Positions 6,194-8,156 of a stretch of DNA of 8,156 nt are shown here, in pieces. This DNA comes from an uncultured bacterium (GTDB lineage Bacteria; Bdellovibrionota_C; UBA2361; SZUA-149; CALKYB01): assembly GCA_938003565.1 (NCBI GenBank), contig CALKYB010000040.1, positions 1-8,156 on the forward strand. Reading direction: 5' to 3'. A program made the position numbers and the translations under genes. Under the pieces are notes generated by a model. That model searched no databases, was not told where the DNA came from, and worked only from the letters and a program-made list of their open reading frames with translations. How positions within the stretch are numbered: the stretch's first letter is position 1; each line of letters begins with the position of its first letter.

Positions 6194-6886
6194 ATGAAAT
6201 TAGCTAAGTTTTTTAAATTAAGATCCAAACTACGAGGCAGATTTAGATTGATATCAATTTGGGCTTTCTTGATTCTTCTAGCTATTTTTGGAAAGATTTC
6301 TCACTACTGCGCAGAACACCAAGCCGGATACTGCCAAGATTTAGTTAACAGGCACCTCCCTAAAGGCTTTCTATTTATCCTAACACTTCTAGCCTATCAA
6401 TCATTTAAGCGTCGTCAGCATAAAACTGTGATGGCGCCATCTAAAGAATATTCTGATTTCGCAAAGTCACCCGAAAAATATGATAATCATATAATTAGAA
6501 TTCGTGCCAAAATTGTCAAAACTCTAAAAGACTCAGCTAAAGAAGTAATCGTTCGAAAATCTATCGACACCTACCGAACTATTGTCGGAGATGATGATCG
6601 AACTGGAAGATACCTTCATCAACGATTTATAATTAACTCTCCTGCTCTTCTTGAAAACGAAACTATAATTGTCTACCACAATGTAAAATTTGGAAAAGAA
6701 AAACTAAAAAAGGGAAAATGGTTTGAAATCGAGGGGGTATATATCCATAAGGAATCAAATTCCAAGAGAAAAAGGAAATATGGATTAATCCACTACACTC
6801 ATGAACCCCTTGGAAGCATTACACGCTTAAAGAGAAAACCAAGAGAAGAAGTTGCTAGTAGTATTAAAGTATCTACTAGAAGCTAA
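6194..6886 (+). CDS. Membrane-anchored protein with DUF3465-like OB-type domain
   Basis: The 230-residue product starts with a strongly basic segment (residues 2-18), then two membrane helices (about 19-35 and 57-71). The short loop between them carries Cys39 and Cys47. By the positive-inside rule the N-terminus and the C-terminal domain face the cytoplasm and the loop faces the periplasm. Residues 85-210 resemble DUF3465: FAKSPEKYDNHIIRIRAKIV (89-108), a typical first OB strand, then GDDDRTG, HQRFI (142-146), a YHNV strand (161-164), LKKGKWFEIEGVYI, and GLIHYTHEPLG (197-207). The last matches the family pattern of H-W-T-H followed by D/E-P. Family members I know are small exported proteins, so the two-helix anchor is unusual. 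A basic KRKRK stretch (191-195) interrupts the last strands. No good Shine-Dalgarno precedes the ATG, which is the only sensible start. Function is unknown; the OB fold suggests ligand or nucleic-acid binding. Confidence 0.75.
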   Translation: MKLAKFFKLRSKLRGRFRLISIWAFLILLAIFGKISHYCAEHQAGYCQDLVNRHLPKGFLFILTLLAYQSFKRRQHKTVMAPSKEYSDFAKSPEKYDNHIIRIRAKIVKTLKDSAKEVIVRKSIDTYRTIVGDDDRTGRYLHQRFIINSPALLENETIIVYHNVKFGKEKLKKGKWFEIEGVYIHKESNSKRKRKYGLIHYTHEPLGSITRLKRKPREEVASSIKVSTRS

Positions 6887-7050
6887 TGCGTATCAGGGAC
6901 CTATTTAGTCATTTTAGTTTATTGCTTGAAAAAACATTCTCATTTACTTTAAAATTCTGAGACTCCAAAGAAAGATATTTGTGGATGAAAAGCCCATAGT
7001 CTCAACAAAGTTGCAATTCAATTGTTCTGAGTAGAAGCAATTTCCATCTA

Positions 7051-7305
7051 ATGTGTAATTTTAAATTAGATACGGAAAAAATGGTTTTAACTGGCTTTAC
7101 AACGAACTTGCACATGATTGAATCTCTTGAAAAAGCGATCGGAGGGGAACTTTCAGGTGAATGTCCAATTTCTTTTCTCCAACTCTCACCTAAAACTATC
7201 TGGCTAATTTGTGAAGAAACATATGCTGGCTTAGCTAAAACCAGTGAAATCGACACTAGCTGGCCTGGCGCTGAGGCTTTATTGCGAGAAATGGTTTTGA
7301 TTTAA
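7051..7305 (+). CDS. Small hypothetical protein (84 residues)
   Basis: I do not recognise this frame. It encodes 84 residues with a helix-like stretch (HMIESLEKAIGG, 21-32), a hydrophobic strand (KTIWLICEETYAGLAK, 48-63) and a final helix (GAEALLREMVLI). There is no signal peptide or membrane span. The ATG at 7051 lacks a ribosome binding site. The second ATG at 7081 has GGAAAAA just before it and may be the true start, giving 74 residues. An almost equally long frame lies on the opposite strand (7002-7256), but it starts with GTG, has no ribosome binding site and is basic and low in structure, so I prefer the plus strand. Residue composition on this strand looks protein-like. It lies alone between two unrelated genes. 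Confidence 0.45.
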   Translation: MCNFKLDTEKMVLTGFTTNLHMIESLEKAIGGELSGECPISFLQLSPKTIWLICEETYAGLAKTSEIDTSWPGAEALLREMVLI

Positions 7306-7410
7306 TTTTTAACTTCCCGTATCTCTCTAAGTGCAATATGCCTAAACAAATTGTAGCTTTTAAAAAAGGTATGCAAGGTATCGTGTAAGCAGTTAATAGC
7401 GAGTAAGTCT

Positions 7411-8106
7411 ATGTGCTGGAGTGGTGAAGCATCAGCTGTACTAGCATCTGTTGGAGTATGCAGTACAATATATGTCGCAAAACAAGGCGAACCAAAAGAG
7501 CTGTGGCTGCCACTCGGCTACTTTTCTCTAATGGAGCTCCTGCAGGCTTTCACTTACATAGTTATTGATCGCTGTGATTTACCATTAAATGCGCTCCTTA
7601 CATTTTTGGGAATGGCACATATTATTGTGCAACCTATTTTTATTAATATGGTTTCAATGCATTTTATTCCTAGTGCTCGGAAATTAAAAATCCAAAAGAT
7701 AGTTTACAGCCTCTGTGTTCTTGGCATCCTGGTTAATACTCTTAGAATTCTACCTTTGGACATAGCTGGAGCCTGCGAAATAGGCCGAGAACCCCTATGC
7801 TCAGACCGGTGGTGTTCTGTATCAGGAAGTTGGCACATAGCTTGGGAGGTAAAAGCCAATGGTTGGAAATGGGCTGGCTTAGGTTACTTCATTCCCGCAT
7901 TTTTGCTACCAATATTCTACGGAGCCCGACGATTTACAACTTACCACATTCTTATTGGCCCAGTGCTTGCTTGGAGCACAACTAAAGATCTCAATGAGTG
8001 GCCAGCGGTTTGGTGCCTTCTTTCAATCGGACTGTTACTGATTGCCTTTAAAACTCCACTGCGTAGTTTTCTCTATCAAGAAGGTTCAAGTCAGAGATTG
8101 GCATAA
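7411..8106 (+). CDS. Seven-helix membrane protein of the MCWS / DUF5765 type
   Basis: The 231-residue product begins MCWSGEAS, the hallmark N-terminus of this family, which supports the ATG at 7411. GCGAG lies about eight bases upstream as a weak ribosome binding site. About seven hydrophobic helices are visible (near 9-24, 33-52, 61-82, 96-115, 155-171, 176-190, 197-213). Family motifs as I recall them are present: LGYFSLMELLQAFTY (35-49), a Cys after the second helix (Cys55), HIIVQPIFIN (70-79), SWHIAWEV (140-147) and NEWPAVWCLLSIG (195-207). The loop between helices 4 and 5 holds Cys122, Cys130 and Cys135, which could pair outside the membrane. The conserved Met-Cys-Trp-Ser start means the extreme N-terminus probably matters for function, perhaps with Cys2 as a ligand or reactive site. 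That is inference, since the family has no known activity. The length is normal and the frame intact. The flanking gaps show no operon partner. Confidence 0.83.
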   Translation: MCWSGEASAVLASVGVCSTIYVAKQGEPKELWLPLGYFSLMELLQAFTYIVIDRCDLPLNALLTFLGMAHIIVQPIFINMVSMHFIPSARKLKIQKIVYSLCVLGILVNTLRILPLDIAGACEIGREPLCSDRWCSVSGSWHIAWEVKANGWKWAGLGYFIPAFLLPIFYGARRFTTYHILIGPVLAWSTTKDLNEWPAVWCLLSIGLLLIAFKTPLRSFLYQEGSSQRLA

Positions 8107-8156
8107 CAGACAAAACCTAAGATGATTGCTAGCTAGCATAGCTCTTACAAAACACG

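Noticed and set aside
6958..7004. TGAGACT / AGTCTCA inverted repeat
   Set aside because: The seven-base arms enclose a 33-base loop with no T tract, which is too weak for a terminator or attachment site.
7338..7388. A 16-codon plus-strand mini frame (ATG to TAA) just before the DUF5765-type gene
   Set aside because: It has no ribosome binding site, and frames this short arise often by chance. No leader-peptide pattern or attenuator hairpin goes with it.
7797..7985. Plus-strand frame of 62 codons inside the DUF5765-type gene
   Set aside because: It overlaps a well-supported family gene in another frame and has no separate translation signals.
8127..8138. Perfect 12-base palindrome TGCTAGCTAGCA
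   Set aside because: It is isolated, low in complexity (repeated CTAG), without a T tract, and too near the window edge to interpret.

Overview
This window looks like a chromosomal stretch from an AT-rich Gram-negative bacterium. Sec signal peptides, a probable lipoprotein signal, a gammaproteobacterial-type Bax-inhibitor-1 protein and DUF3465-like and DUF5765-like proteins point to a gammaproteobacterium or a close proteobacterial relative. The exact lineage cannot be read from the sequence. I see no rRNA, tRNA, CRISPR array, transposase, integrase or phage gene.

Layout. The left half is read on the minus strand. Positions 1-1342 hold the N-terminal 447 codons of a secreted protein that runs off the left edge. 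It ends, as far as visible, in two copies of a four-cysteine module joined by a threonine-rich linker. Next comes a small 85-residue protein (1682-1939) with a clear ribosome binding site and a good intrinsic terminator (1632-1661). Upstream of it is a non-coding stretch with a second terminator-like hairpin. A seven-helix Bax-inhibitor-1 (YbhL/YccA type) membrane protein follows (2271-2975), with its own ribosome binding site and hairpin terminator. After a 366-base gap comes a two-gene unit (4604-6031, then 3342-4604) whose stop and start codons overlap as TGATG. The upstream product is a probable lipoprotein and the downstream product has an ordinary Sec signal peptide. Their C-terminal halves share a cysteine pattern and other motifs, so they look like diverged tandem paralogues.

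A 162-base divergent region (6032-6193) separates this unit from the plus-strand genes. These are a membrane-anchored protein with a DUF3465-like OB-type domain (6194-6886), a small unknown protein (7051-7305), and a seven-helix protein of the MCWS/DUF5765 type (7411-8106).

How the genes work together. No pathway links the whole window. The genes are mostly envelope or membrane proteins of unknown function, and apart from the overlapping pair they appear to be separate transcription units. The best candidates for something undescribed are the lipoprotein/secreted paralogue pair, the cysteine module with its Thr linker, and the DUF3465-like domain placed behind two membrane helices. The Bax-inhibitor-like protein carries Asn where the family has the second Asp of its di-aspartyl pH sensor, a specific and testable departure.
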